A stretch of DNA of 64,000 bases from an uncultured Porphyromonadaceae bacterium (GTDB taxonomy: Bacteria > Bacteroidota > Bacteroidia > Bacteroidales > Muribaculaceae), in the NCBI GenBank assembly GCA_902495075.1, contig CABUVO010000005.1:62001-126000 (forward strand). The letters run 5' to 3'. The notes under the pieces were generated by a model. The model was not told the origin of the DNA and did not search any database. It worked only from the letters and a program-made list of their open reading frames with translations. Position numbers and translations under genes: made by a program. Below are positions 35,289 through 44,670 of the stretch, piece by piece (the stretch's first letter is position 1; each line of letters opens with the position of its first letter).

Positions 35289-35807
35289 ATGAAAAAGGAA
35301 GATAAAGCTATTATAATTGCAAACATCAGCGACCAGTTGAAAAACTACAGCTGCGTTTATTTGACCCAGACCTCCGGACTTAACGCTGAGAAGACAAGTG
35401 CGCTCCGTCGTGCATGTTTCGGTGACAGCATCAAAATGCTTTGTGTAAAGAACACCCTTCTTAAGGCTGCCTTCGAAGCAAGTGATGTAGATTATTCCGG
35501 TCTCTATGATCTTCTCCATGGCGAAACAACTTTGATGCTCTGCAACACCGGCAATGCTCCGGCAAAGCTCATCAAGAAGTTCCGCGACAAGAACGATACA
35601 CTTCCCTTGCTTAAGGGTGCTTTCGTTGAGGAGACAGTATACGTTGGCGAGGAATCGTTGGAAACCCTTGCCAATATCAAGAGCAAAAACGAGCTTATCG
35701 GCGACGTTATCGGCTTGCTCCAGTCACCTGCCAAGAATGTTATCAGCGCTCTCCAGAGCGGTGCCAACAAGCTTCACGGCATTCTGGAAACCCTTTCCAA
35801 CAAATAA
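35289..35807 (+). CDS. rplJ: 50S ribosomal protein L10
   Basis: 172 residues. N-terminal rRNA-binding part (YSCVYLTQTSGLNAEKTSAL, IKMLCVKNTLLKAA) and a C-terminal helix that carries L7/L12 dimers. Only 19 nt separate it from rplA, so the long L10 autoregulatory leader known from gamma-proteobacteria cannot be located in this gap. Confidence 0.98.
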   Translation: MKKEDKAIIIANISDQLKNYSCVYLTQTSGLNAEKTSALRRACFGDSIKMLCVKNTLLKAAFEASDVDYSGLYDLLHGETTLMLCNTGNAPAKLIKKFRDKNDTLPLLKGAFVEETVYVGEESLETLANIKSKNELIGDVIGLLQSPAKNVISALQSGANKLHGILETLSNK

Positions 35808-35845
35808 TCATCCACACGTAAAAATAATAAAAAATAAATACTACA

Positions 35846-36220
35846 ATGGCAGATTTGAAAGCATTTGCAGAACAATTGGTTAACCTTTCTGTAAAAGAAG
35901 TTAACGAACTCGCTACAATCCTCAAGGAAGAGTATGGTATCGAACCCGCCGCTGCTGCTGTGGCAGTTGCAGCTGGTCCTGCAGCCGGTGCACCCGCTGA
36001 GGAGGAGAAGACAAACTTCGACGTAGTTCTGAAGGCTGCCGGCGCAAGCAAGCTCGCAGTTGTTAAGCTCGTGAAAGAGCTCACAGGTCTTGGTCTGAAA
36101 GAGGCTAAGGAATTGGTAGACGGTGCTCCTAACACTATCAAGGAGGGTCTTCCCAAAGCTGAGGCTGAAGGTCTTAAGAAACAACTCGAAGAGGCCGGCG
36201 CTGAAGTTGAACTCAAATAA
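35846..36220 (+). CDS. rplL: 50S ribosomal protein L7/L12
   Basis: 124 residues, with the N-terminal dimerisation helices, an Ala/Gly/Pro-rich hinge (residues 35-51) and the C-terminal factor-binding domain (KTNFDVVLKAAG, KLAVVKLVKELTGLGLKEAK). Followed by a stem-loop before rpoB. Confidence 0.99.
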   Translation: MADLKAFAEQLVNLSVKEVNELATILKEEYGIEPAAAAVAVAAGPAAGAPAEEEKTNFDVVLKAAGASKLAVVKLVKELTGLGLKEAKELVDGAPNTIKEGLPKAEAEGLKKQLEEAGAEVELK

Positions 36221-36240
36221 TAATCGACTTAATCTGAAAG

Positions 36241-36277
36241 TAGGTTAAGAACGCTCACAGGTAGCGTTCTTAACCTA
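36241..36277 (+). terminator. Stem-loop between rplL and rpoB (attenuator-like)
   Basis: 15-bp perfect stem TAGGTTAAGAACGCT/AGCGTTCTTAACCTA with a 7-nt loop, then TTTATTCGTG. The T-run is short, so partial termination is likely. In E. coli an attenuator in the same place lowers rpoBC expression relative to ribosomal proteins. Confidence 0.75.
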
Positions 36278-36364
36278 TTTATTCGTGTACCAACCTTTCT
36301 CCCAAACACGTCGATGGGTTCTTCAGGAGCCGTACGACTAAAGTCCTTTATTAACTTATTACCA

Positions 36365-39300
36365 ATGTCAGTAAAACTTACCGAAAAACCGCGCGTTAAT
36401 TTCGCGTCGATAAAGAATCCACTGCCTTTTCCTGATTTCTTGGAAGTGCAGTTGAAATCGTTTAAGGATTTTCTGCAGCTCGACACTCCCCCTGAGATGA
36501 GAAAGAACCAGGGACTCTATAAAGTGTTTGCAGAAAATTTCCCTATCGCCGACACCCGAAACAACTTCGTGCTGGAGTTTCTCGATTATTACATCGATCC
36601 TCCGCGCTACTCGATAGAGGAATGTCTCGAGCGTGGCCTCACGTATAGTGTGCCCCTCAAGGCAAAGCTCAAGCTTTATTGCACCGATCCTGATCATGAG
36701 GATTTTGCAACGACGATTCAAGATGTTTACCTTGGTCCTATTCCTTATATGACCGAGCAGGGCACGTTTATCATTAATGGTGCCGAGCGTGTTGTCGTGT
36801 CGCAGCTTCATCGTTCGCCGGGCGTATTTTTCGGTCAGAGCACCCATGCCAACGGCACAAAACTCTATTCTGCGCGAATCATTCCTTTCCGTGGCAGCTG
36901 GATAGAGTTTGCAACCGATATCAACAATGTGATGTATGCATATATCGACCGAAAGAAGAAACTTCCGGTCACAACATTGTTACGTGCCATCGGACTTGAG
37001 AGCGATAAGGATATCATCCAGATATTTGACTTGGCTGAAGAGATAAAGGTAACAAAAACCAATCTGAAGAATTCAGTTGGACGAAAACTTGCTGCCCGTG
37101 TTCTCAACAGCTGGGTTGAAGACTTCGTTGATGAGGATACAGGTGAGGTCGTTTCCATCGAACGCAACACTGTTGTTGTTGACCGTGGAAGCGAGATCAC
37201 AGAGGATGTGATCGATGCAATCATGGAGAGCGGTGTTAAGACTATTCTTCTCGAGAAAGAGAATGTGAATGCCGTTGACTATAGCATTATTTTCAACACT
37301 CTCCAGAAGGACACCTCAAACTCCGAGAAAGAGGCTGTGCAGTATATTTATCGTCAGCTCCGCAATGCCGAGCCGCCGGATGATGCGTCTGCACGCGAGG
37401 TGATCCAGAATCTTTTCTTTAGCGAAAAGCGTTATGACCTCGGTGAGGTTGGACGTTATCGTATCAACAAGAAACTTGAACTTGACACTCCGATGGATGT
37501 GAAGGTTCTCACACGTGAGGACATCATCGCCATCATCAAATATCTTATCGAGCTGATCAATGCAAAGAGCGATGTCGATGATATCGACCACCTCAGCAAC
37601 CGCCGCGTGCGCACAGTTGGTGAGCAGCTTTACAATCAGTTCGGTGTCGGATTGGCGCGTATTTCACGCTCCATCCGTGAGAAAATGAACGTTCGCGACA
37701 ATGAGGTGTTCACTCCGACAGACCTTATCAATGCCAAGACAATCTCGGCTGTGATAAACACTTTCTTCGGAACAAACGCCCTTTCGCAGTTTATGGATCA
37801 GACCAACCCTCTTGCCGAGATCACCCACAAGCGTCGTATGTCGGCACTTGGTCCCGGCGGTCTTTCACGTGAGCGCGCAGGTTTCGAGGTCCGAGACGTG
37901 CACTATACTCACTATGGCCGTCTTTGTCCGATCGAGACTCCTGAGGGTCCTAACATCGGTCTTATTTCTTCTCTTTGCGTATATGCGAAGATCAATAACC
38001 TTGGCTTTATCGAGACTCCTTATAGGAAGGTTACCGACGGCAAGGTCAATCTGAATAATGATGAGGTTGTTTACCTCACAGCAGAGATTGAGGAAGGTCA
38101 GACCATCGCACAGGGTAATGCGCCCGTTAACGATGACGGTTCTTTCATCAATCCCAAGGTAAAGGCGCGTCTTGATGCCGACTTCCCGATTGTGGCTCCT
38201 GAGGAGCTTCAGCTTATGGATGTGTCGCCGATTCAGATTGCGTCGATCGCGGCTTCACTCATCCCGTTCCTTGAGCATGACGATGCTAACCGCGCGTTGA
38301 TGGGATCTAACATGATGCGTCAGGCTGTGCCTTTGCTCCGTAGCGAGGCTCCTATTGTCGGCACGGGTATCGAAGGTCAGCTCATCAAGGATTCCCGCAC
38401 GCAGATCACTGCCGAGGGGCCGGGTGTGATCGAATACGTGGATGCAAGAGTGATTCGTATTAACTATGACCGCACTGATGATGAGGAGTTCGTAGAATTC
38501 GAATCATCTGTGAAAGAATATAAGATTCCGAAGTTCCGTCGCACAAACCAGGGAACAACCATCGACCTCCGTCCGATTTGCAACAAGGGTCAGCGCGTAG
38601 AGAAAGGAGATATCCTGACTGAGGGTTATTCTACTGAGAAAGGTGAACTCGCCCTCGGTCGCAACCTTAAGGTGGCGTTCATGCCCTGGAAAGGTTACAA
38701 CTACGAGGATGCAATCGTGCTCAACGAGCGCATGGTTCGCGAGGATATTCTTACTTCTGTTCACGTTGACGAATATACTCTTGACGTGCGCGAGACAAAG
38801 CGCGGCATGGAGGAACTCACATCCGATATTCCGAATGTAAGCGAGGATGCAACCAAGGATCTTGACGAGCGTGGTATCATCCGTGTAGGAGCACACGTTG
38901 TACCCGGTGATATCATGATCGGTAAGATCACTCCTAAGGGAGAAAGCGATCCGACACCGGAAGAAAAACTTCTCCGCGCGATCTTCGGTGACAAAGCCGG
39001 CGATGTGAAGGATGCTTCTCTCAAGGCTTCTCCTTCGCTCAAGGGTGTGGTTATCGGAACAAACCTCTTCTCCAAGGCTGTCAAGAAGAAGAGCAATAAG
39101 AACAGCGCCAACGCGCAGCTTCCTCTTCTTGATGAAGAATATGAGGAGAAGCAGTCAGAGCTTCGTCAGATTATGGTGTCGAAGATGCAGACTCTACTTA
39201 AGGAACAGACTTCACAGGGCGTGAAAGATTTCATCGGTGTGGATGTTGTTCCGGTGGGTCAGAAATTCGATGATGTCACATTCGGTGCTATCGATTATGA

Positions 39301-40180
39301 GACTGTAAACCTCAGCAACTGGACAGGGGATGCCCGCATTGATGGTATGGTTGCCAAACTCATCACCAACTATCTCCGCAAATCCAAAGAGATTGACAGT
39401 GAGCTTCGCCGCAAGAAATTCGATATCACCATCGGTGATGAACTTCCTTCGGGCATCATGCAGATGGCAAAAGTATATATTGCCAAGAAGCGTAAGATCG
39501 GAGTAGGTGACAAGATGGCAGGTCGCCACGGTAACAAGGGTATCGTATCGCGCGTTGTGCGTCAGGAAGATATGCCGTTCCTCGAAGATGGAACTCCTGT
39601 GGATATCGTGCTTAACCCGCTCGGTGTGCCTTCCCGTATGAACCTCGGTCAGATCTTCGAGACTGTGCTCGGTTGGGCAGGTCGCGAACTTGGCGAGAAA
39701 TTTGCTACACCTATCTTCGATGGTGCTTCCCTCGACGATCTTAACGAATGGACAGACAAAGCAGGTCTTCCCCGCTATGGTAAGACATATCTTTACGATG
39801 GTGGAACAGGCGACCGTTTCGACCAGCCTGCAACGGTAGGTGTGATCTACATGCTTAAGCTGGGTCACATGGTTGAAGACAAGATGCATGCACGTTCGAT
39901 CGGTCCGTACTCACTCATCACCCAGCAGCCTCTTGGAGGTAAAGCTCAGTTCGGTGGTCAGCGTTTCGGAGAGATGGAGGTTTGGGCGCTTGAGGCATTC
40001 GGTGCCGCGCATATCCTTCAGGAGATCCTTACTATCAAGTCAGACGATGTGGTAGGACGCTCAAAAGCATACGAGGCTATCGTCAAGGGAGATCCAATGC
40101 CTAATCCCGGAATTCCGGAGTCGCTCAATGTGCTTCTCCATGAACTCCGCGGTCTTGGCTTGAGCATCACGTTAGATTAA
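36365..40180 (+). CDS. rpoB: DNA-directed RNA polymerase subunit beta
   Basis: 1271 residues. Conserved landmarks: RSPGVFFGQSTHANG, the rifampicin region (FFGTNALSQFMDQTNPLAEITHKRR split across FGTNALSQFMDQTNPL and HKRRMSALGPGGL), GPNIGLISSLCVYA, GEKFATPIF, and the C-terminal switch region (GGKAQFGGQRFGEMEVWALE). The start is the ATG at 36365 (MSVKLTEKPRV), which fits family N-termini; the frame stays open for 17 codons upstream, but that is leader. The rifampicin-region residues look wild type. Co-transcribed with rpoC. Confidence 0.99.
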   Translation: MSVKLTEKPRVNFASIKNPLPFPDFLEVQLKSFKDFLQLDTPPEMRKNQGLYKVFAENFPIADTRNNFVLEFLDYYIDPPRYSIEECLERGLTYSVPLKAKLKLYCTDPDHEDFATTIQDVYLGPIPYMTEQGTFIINGAERVVVSQLHRSPGVFFGQSTHANGTKLYSARIIPFRGSWIEFATDINNVMYAYIDRKKKLPVTTLLRAIGLESDKDIIQIFDLAEEIKVTKTNLKNSVGRKLAARVLNSWVEDFVDEDTGEVVSIERNTVVVDRGSEITEDVIDAIMESGVKTILLEKENVNAVDYSIIFNTLQKDTSNSEKEAVQYIYRQLRNAEPPDDASAREVIQNLFFSEKRYDLGEVGRYRINKKLELDTPMDVKVLTREDIIAIIKYLIELINAKSDVDDIDHLSNRRVRTVGEQLYNQFGVGLARISRSIREKMNVRDNEVFTPTDLINAKTISAVINTFFGTNALSQFMDQTNPLAEITHKRRMSALGPGGLSRERAGFEVRDVHYTHYGRLCPIETPEGPNIGLISSLCVYAKINNLGFIETPYRKVTDGKVNLNNDEVVYLTAEIEEGQTIAQGNAPVNDDGSFINPKVKARLDADFPIVAPEELQLMDVSPIQIASIAASLIPFLEHDDANRALMGSNMMRQAVPLLRSEAPIVGTGIEGQLIKDSRTQITAEGPGVIEYVDARVIRINYDRTDDEEFVEFESSVKEYKIPKFRRTNQGTTIDLRPICNKGQRVEKGDILTEGYSTEKGELALGRNLKVAFMPWKGYNYEDAIVLNERMVREDILTSVHVDEYTLDVRETKRGMEELTSDIPNVSEDATKDLDERGIIRVGAHVVPGDIMIGKITPKGESDPTPEEKLLRAIFGDKAGDVKDASLKASPSLKGVVIGTNLFSKAVKKKSNKNSANAQLPLLDEEYEEKQSELRQIMVSKMQTLLKEQTSQGVKDFIGVDVVPVGQKFDDVTFGAIDYETVNLSNWTGDARIDGMVAKLITNYLRKSKEIDSELRRKKFDITIGDELPSGIMQMAKVYIAKKRKIGVGDKMAGRHGNKGIVSRVVRQEDMPFLEDGTPVDIVLNPLGVPSRMNLGQIFETVLGWAGRELGEKFATPIFDGASLDDLNEWTDKAGLPRYGKTYLYDGGTGDRFDQPATVGVIYMLKLGHMVEDKMHARSIGPYSLITQQPLGGKAQFGGQRFGEMEVWALEAFGAAHILQEILTIKSDDVVGRSKAYEAIVKGDPMPNPGIPESLNVLLHELRGLGLSITLD

Positions 40181-40193
40181 AAATCAAAACAAA

Positions 40194-40232
40194 TCTGCTT
40201 CGGGATTTCGTCTAAAGGAATCCCGAGGCAGA
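40194..40232 (+). other. Stem-loop between rpoB and rpoC
   Basis: 14-bp stem TCTGCTTCGGGATT/AATCCCGAGGCAGA with one G-U pair and an 11-nt loop, no T-run. Likely an RNA-processing or stabilising hairpin within the operon. Confidence 0.6.
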
Positions 40233-40254
40233 CCAATATAAGGAAAAACATCTT

Positions 40255-43200
40255 ATGGCTTTTAGAAGAGACAATAAAATTAAAAGCAATTTCTCGAAAA
40301 TCACCATCGGTCTCGCCTCTCCGGAGGAGATCAAGGAGAAATCGAGCGGTGAGGTGCTGAAGCCCGAGACCATCAACTATCGTACTTACAAACCGGAGCG
40401 CGACGGTCTTTTCTGTGAAAAGATTTTCGGTCCGGTGAAAGACTACGAGTGCCACTGCGGTAAGTACAAACGTATCCGCTACAAAGGCATCGTGTGCGAC
40501 CGTTGCGGTGTCGAGGTGACTGAGAAGAAGGTGCGTCGTGAGCGCATGGGTCATATCGAGCTGGTAGTTCCTGTGGCTCATATCTGGTATTTCCGCTCGC
40601 TTCCCAATAAGATCGGATATCTCCTGGGTCTTCCTTCCAAGAAACTTGACGCAGTGATTTATTACGAACGCTATGTCGTGATCAATCCCGGAAATGTGGA
40701 AGGTGTGGAGAAACTTGATCTTCTCTCTGAAGAGGAATATATGAATATCATGGATCAGCTTCCCGAAGATAACAAATATCTTGAGGATGGCGATCCCAAC
40801 AAGTTTGTAGCAAAAATGGGTGCAGAGGCAATCTATGAGTTGCTTCAGCAGATCGACCTTGTTTCTCTCGCCGCAGAATTGCGTCATAAGGCTAATACCG
40901 ACGGTTCTCAGCAGAGAAAGACAGAGGCGCTTAAACGCCTTCAGGTCGTTAACAGTTTCCTTTCATCAGCCGGTGTTAACAAACCGGAATGGATGGTGCT
41001 CAAGGCTGTGCCCGTTATTCCGCCGGAGTTGCGTCCTCTTGTGCCCCTTGATGGTGGCCGCTTCGCAACATCCGACCTCAACGATCTTTATCGTCGCGTA
41101 ATCATACGTAACAACCGTCTGAAACGTCTTATCGAGATTCAGGCACCTGAGGTTATTCTCCGCAATGAGAAGCGTCTTCTTCAGGAGGCTGTGGATTCAC
41201 TTCTTGACAACAGCCGCAAATCTTCGGCTGTGAAATCGGATGTGAACCGTCCTCTCAAATCTCTTTCAGACTCTCTGAAAGGTAAGCAGGGTCGTTTCCG
41301 TCAGAACCTCCTCGGTAAACGTGTCGACTATTCGGCTCGTTCGGTCATCGTGGTCGGTCCTGAGCTTAAGATGCATGAGTGCGGTATTCCAAAACTTATG
41401 GCTGCTGAGCTTTACAAACCATTTGTGATCCGTAAGCTCATAGAGCGCGGAATCGTGAAGACAGTGAAGAGCGCCAAGAAGATTGTAGACCGTAAAGAGC
41501 CGGTTGTTTGGGATATCCTCGAATACGTGATGAAGGGTCATCCGGTGCTTCTCAACCGTGCCCCGACGCTTCACCGTCTCGGTATTCAGGCTTTCCAGCC
41601 CAAGATGATCGAGGGTAAGGCAATTCAGCTCCATCCGCTGGCATGTACGGCATTCAACGCCGACTTCGACGGAGACCAGATGGCTGTGCACTTGCCTTTG
41701 AGCAATGAGGCTATTCTTGAGGCTCAGATGCTTATGCTCGGTGCGCACAACATCCTTAACCCAGCCAACGGTGCGCCAATTACCGTGCCTTCTCAGGACA
41801 TGGTGCTTGGTCTGTATTATATCACAAAGCTCCGCAAAGGTTCTAAAGGTGAGGGGGCGGTTTTCTATGGACCGGAAGAGGCGGAAATCGCATACAACGA
41901 AGGTAAGGTGACATTGCAGTCTCCTGTAACCGTACTCGTTGATGATATTGATGCCGATGGGAATCCTGTTAAGGTTCTCAAGAAAGATACTTCTGTGGGT
42001 CGTATCCTGTTCAATCAGTTCGTGCCCAAAGAGATCGGATATGTCAACGAGATCATTTCCAAGAAATCGCTGCGCACCATCATCGGTAAGGTGATCAAGA
42101 CTTGTGGTGTTACTCGTTCCGCTCAGTTCCTTGACGACATCAAGAACCTTGGTTACAAGATGGCGTTCCGTGGCGGTCTGAGCTTCAACCTCGGTGATGT
42201 GATCATCCCGAAGGAGAAAGAGGAATATGTGGCTGAAGGTCATGCACAGGTTGAGGAAGTGCTCAACAACTATGCAATGGGTCTTATCACCAACAGCGAG
42301 CGTTATAATCAGATAATTGATATCTGGACGCATGTAAATGCCCGACTCGCTTCCACTCTGATGAAGCAGATGGAGGAAGACCAGCAGGGATTCAACTCAG
42401 TCTACATGATGCTTGACTCAGGTGCCCGTGGTTCTAAAGACCAGATCCGTCAGCTTTCAGGTATGCGTGGTCTTATGGCGAAACCTCAGAAAGCCGGTGC
42501 AGAGGGTGGTCAGATTATCGAGAACCCGATTTTGGCTAACTTTAAGGAGGGTCTTTCGGTGCTTGAGTACTTTATCTCTACTCACGGTGCTCGTAAGGGT
42601 CTTGCGGATACCGCTCTTAAAACAGCCGATGCCGGTTATCTTACCCGTCGTCTCGTAGACGTAGCGCACGACGTGATCATCAACGAAGAGGATTGCGGAA
42701 CACTCCGCGGTCTTGTCTGCACTGAAATCAAGAACAATGAAGAGGTTGTGGCTTCTCTTAGCGAGCGTATCCTCGGACGCGTGTCTGTTCATGATATTGT
42801 TGATCCTTACAATCCCGACGACATCATCGTGCATGCAGGTGAAGAGATCACTGAGGCTATCGCCGACCGTATCGAGAAATCTCCGATCGAGTCTGTCGAA
42901 ATCCGTTCAGTGCTTACCTGTGAATCCAAGAAGGGTGTATGCGCAAAATGTTACGGTCGTAACCTCTCTAACCACCGTATGGTTCAGAAAGGTGAGGCTG
43001 TCGGCGTGATTGCAGCTCAGTCTATCGGTGAGCCGGGTACTCAGCTTACACTCCGTACATTCCACGTCGGTGGTGTTGCCGGTAACGTTGCGGCAGTGAA
43101 AGATGTGACAGCACGTCATGATGGTAAACTCGAGATTGATGAGCTCCGCACAATCAAGGATGCTGACGGTGTTGATATCGTAGTAGGCCGTATGGCAGAG

Positions 43201-44550
43201 CTCCGCATTGTAGAGCCCAAGTCAGGAATCGTTCTTATGAACGCCAACATACCTTACGGATCTAAACTCTTCTTCCGCGATGGCGACACCGTGAAACCGG
43301 GAGATATGATCTGCGAATGGGACCCCTTCAACGCTGTCATCGTTTCTGAAGAGGGTGGTAAGGTTCGCTTCGAAAACGTTGAAGAGGGTGTTACCTATCG
43401 CGTTGAGAGCGATGAGGCAACTCAACTTCGTGAGAAGATCATCATCGAGAGCAAAGATCGTACGAAAGTTCCTGCAGCTCAGGTTTATGATGATAATGGC
43501 GAGCTTGTTCGCAGCTATTCTCTCCCTGTGGGCGCACACCTCCTCATTGATGATGGAGATGTTCTTAAGCCCGGTCAGGTATTCGTTAAGATTCCTCGTG
43601 CAGCAGGTTCTGCAGGTGACATCACCGGTGGTCTTCCCCGTGTCACAGAGCTCTTCGAGGCTCGTAACCCGTCGAATCCCGCTGTTGTCAGCGAAATCGA
43701 CGGAGAGGTTAAGTTCGGTAAGATCAAACGTGGTAACCGTGAGATCAGCGTAACCAACAAACTTGGTGAGGAGAAGAAATACCTCGTGCCTCTGTCTAAG
43801 CAGATTCTTGTTCAGGAGAACGATTACGTGCGTGCAGGAACTCCTCTTTCCGATGGTGCAATCACCCCGACAGATATCCTTAATATCAAAGGTCCGACAG
43901 CCGTTCAGGAATATATCGTTAATGAGGTTCAGGATGTATACCGCATGCAGGGTGTGAAGATCAACGACAAGCACTTTGAGGTTATAGTGCGTCAGATGAT
44001 GCGCAAGGTCAATATCCTTGATCCTGGCGACACCCGCTTCCTTGAGCAGCAGGTTGTTGATAAGCGCGAATTCATGGAGGAGAACGACAGCATCTGGGGC
44101 AAGAAGGTCATCACCGATGCCGGTGACAGCCAGACATACCTTGCAGGTCAGATCATCACCGTGCGCAAGCTTCGTGATGAGAACTCATCGCTCAAGCGCA
44201 AGGACCTCCGCACAATGACAGTTCGCGATGCTGTGCCCGCTACATCAGAGCAGATTCTTCAGGGTATCACCCGCGCCGCTCTTCAGACTTCGAGCTTCAT
44301 GTCGGCTGCTTCCTTCCAGGAAACAACCAAGGTGCTCAACGAGGCTGCTATTAACGGTAAGACCGATACTCTTGAGGGTATGAAGGAGAATGTGATCTGT
44401 GGTCACTTGATTCCAGCTGGGACAGGTCTTCGTGAATACACCAAACTCGTGGTTGCCAACAAAGAGGAGCTTGCAGCTCTTCAGGTAACTGATGATCCCG
44501 ACACCGTTCTCGATGCTGAGATCGTAGAGATGGAAAATGCAGAGAAATAA
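40255..44550 (+). CDS. rpoC: DNA-directed RNA polymerase subunit beta'
   Basis: 1431 residues. The N-terminal zinc site is present (CHCGKYKRIRYKGIVCDRCG), as are the catalytic metal-binding motif NADFDGDQMAVHLPLS, the trigger-loop/bridge-helix region (AQSIGEPGTQLTLRTFHVGG) and the second zinc cluster (CESKKGVCAKCYGRNL). No split or insertion is evident. The transcript ends at the long hairpin 44560-44615. Confidence 0.99.
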   Translation: MAFRRDNKIKSNFSKITIGLASPEEIKEKSSGEVLKPETINYRTYKPERDGLFCEKIFGPVKDYECHCGKYKRIRYKGIVCDRCGVEVTEKKVRRERMGHIELVVPVAHIWYFRSLPNKIGYLLGLPSKKLDAVIYYERYVVINPGNVEGVEKLDLLSEEEYMNIMDQLPEDNKYLEDGDPNKFVAKMGAEAIYELLQQIDLVSLAAELRHKANTDGSQQRKTEALKRLQVVNSFLSSAGVNKPEWMVLKAVPVIPPELRPLVPLDGGRFATSDLNDLYRRVIIRNNRLKRLIEIQAPEVILRNEKRLLQEAVDSLLDNSRKSSAVKSDVNRPLKSLSDSLKGKQGRFRQNLLGKRVDYSARSVIVVGPELKMHECGIPKLMAAELYKPFVIRKLIERGIVKTVKSAKKIVDRKEPVVWDILEYVMKGHPVLLNRAPTLHRLGIQAFQPKMIEGKAIQLHPLACTAFNADFDGDQMAVHLPLSNEAILEAQMLMLGAHNILNPANGAPITVPSQDMVLGLYYITKLRKGSKGEGAVFYGPEEAEIAYNEGKVTLQSPVTVLVDDIDADGNPVKVLKKDTSVGRILFNQFVPKEIGYVNEIISKKSLRTIIGKVIKTCGVTRSAQFLDDIKNLGYKMAFRGGLSFNLGDVIIPKEKEEYVAEGHAQVEEVLNNYAMGLITNSERYNQIIDIWTHVNARLASTLMKQMEEDQQGFNSVYMMLDSGARGSKDQIRQLSGMRGLMAKPQKAGAEGGQIIENPILANFKEGLSVLEYFISTHGARKGLADTALKTADAGYLTRRLVDVAHDVIINEEDCGTLRGLVCTEIKNNEEVVASLSERILGRVSVHDIVDPYNPDDIIVHAGEEITEAIADRIEKSPIESVEIRSVLTCESKKGVCAKCYGRNLSNHRMVQKGEAVGVIAAQSIGEPGTQLTLRTFHVGGVAGNVAAVKDVTARHDGKLEIDELRTIKDADGVDIVVGRMAELRIVEPKSGIVLMNANIPYGSKLFFRDGDTVKPGDMICEWDPFNAVIVSEEGGKVRFENVEEGVTYRVESDEATQLREKIIIESKDRTKVPAAQVYDDNGELVRSYSLPVGAHLLIDDGDVLKPGQVFVKIPRAAGSAGDITGGLPRVTELFEARNPSNPAVVSEIDGEVKFGKIKRGNREISVTNKLGEEKKYLVPLSKQILVQENDYVRAGTPLSDGAITPTDILNIKGPTAVQEYIVNEVQDVYRMQGVKINDKHFEVIVRQMMRKVNILDPGDTRFLEQQVVDKREFMEENDSIWGKKVITDAGDSQTYLAGQIITVRKLRDENSSLKRKDLRTMTVRDAVPATSEQILQGITRAALQTSSFMSAASFQETTKVLNEAAINGKTDTLEGMKENVICGHLIPAGTGLREYTKLVVANKEELAALQVTDDPDTVLDAEIVEMENAEK

Positions 44551-44559
44551 ATCACGAAG

Positions 44560-44615
44560 CCCTATATAAAAAGACGAGATGCATCATTTGGTGCATCTCG
44601 TCTTTTTATATAGGG
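44560..44615. terminator. Long perfect terminator between rpoC and GH2
   Basis: 24-bp perfect stem (44560-44583 with 44592-44615) around the 8-nt loop TCATTTGG. The arms contain AAAAAGACGAG/CTCGTCTTTTT, so it can serve the convergent rpoC and GH2 genes. Confidence 0.93.
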
Positions 44616-44663
44616 TGGTATAGGGTGGTATGGGGCGAAATAGGGCTGAATGGGGAGGGCGGG
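44613..44663 (+). repeat. G-tract repeat, possible G-quadruplex
   Basis: Seven runs of three or four G (44613, 44623, 44632, 44643, 44652, 44657, 44661) with loops of 7, 6, 7, 6, 1 and 1 nt, built from an imperfect unit TATAGGGTGG. It starts in the terminator arm and ends 7 nt before the GH2 stop codon. Confidence 0.7.
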
Positions 44664-44670
44664 ATTCAGA

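Noticed and set aside
36314..36364. Upstream start of rpoB (17 extra codons)
   Set aside because: The family N-terminus starts at MSVKLTEKPRV; the region before it is leader after the attenuator-like hairpin.
41266..42333. Minus-strand open frame of 355 codons inside rpoC
   Set aside because: Shadow of the highly conserved rpoC catalytic region; the codon bias of rpoC keeps the opposite frame open.
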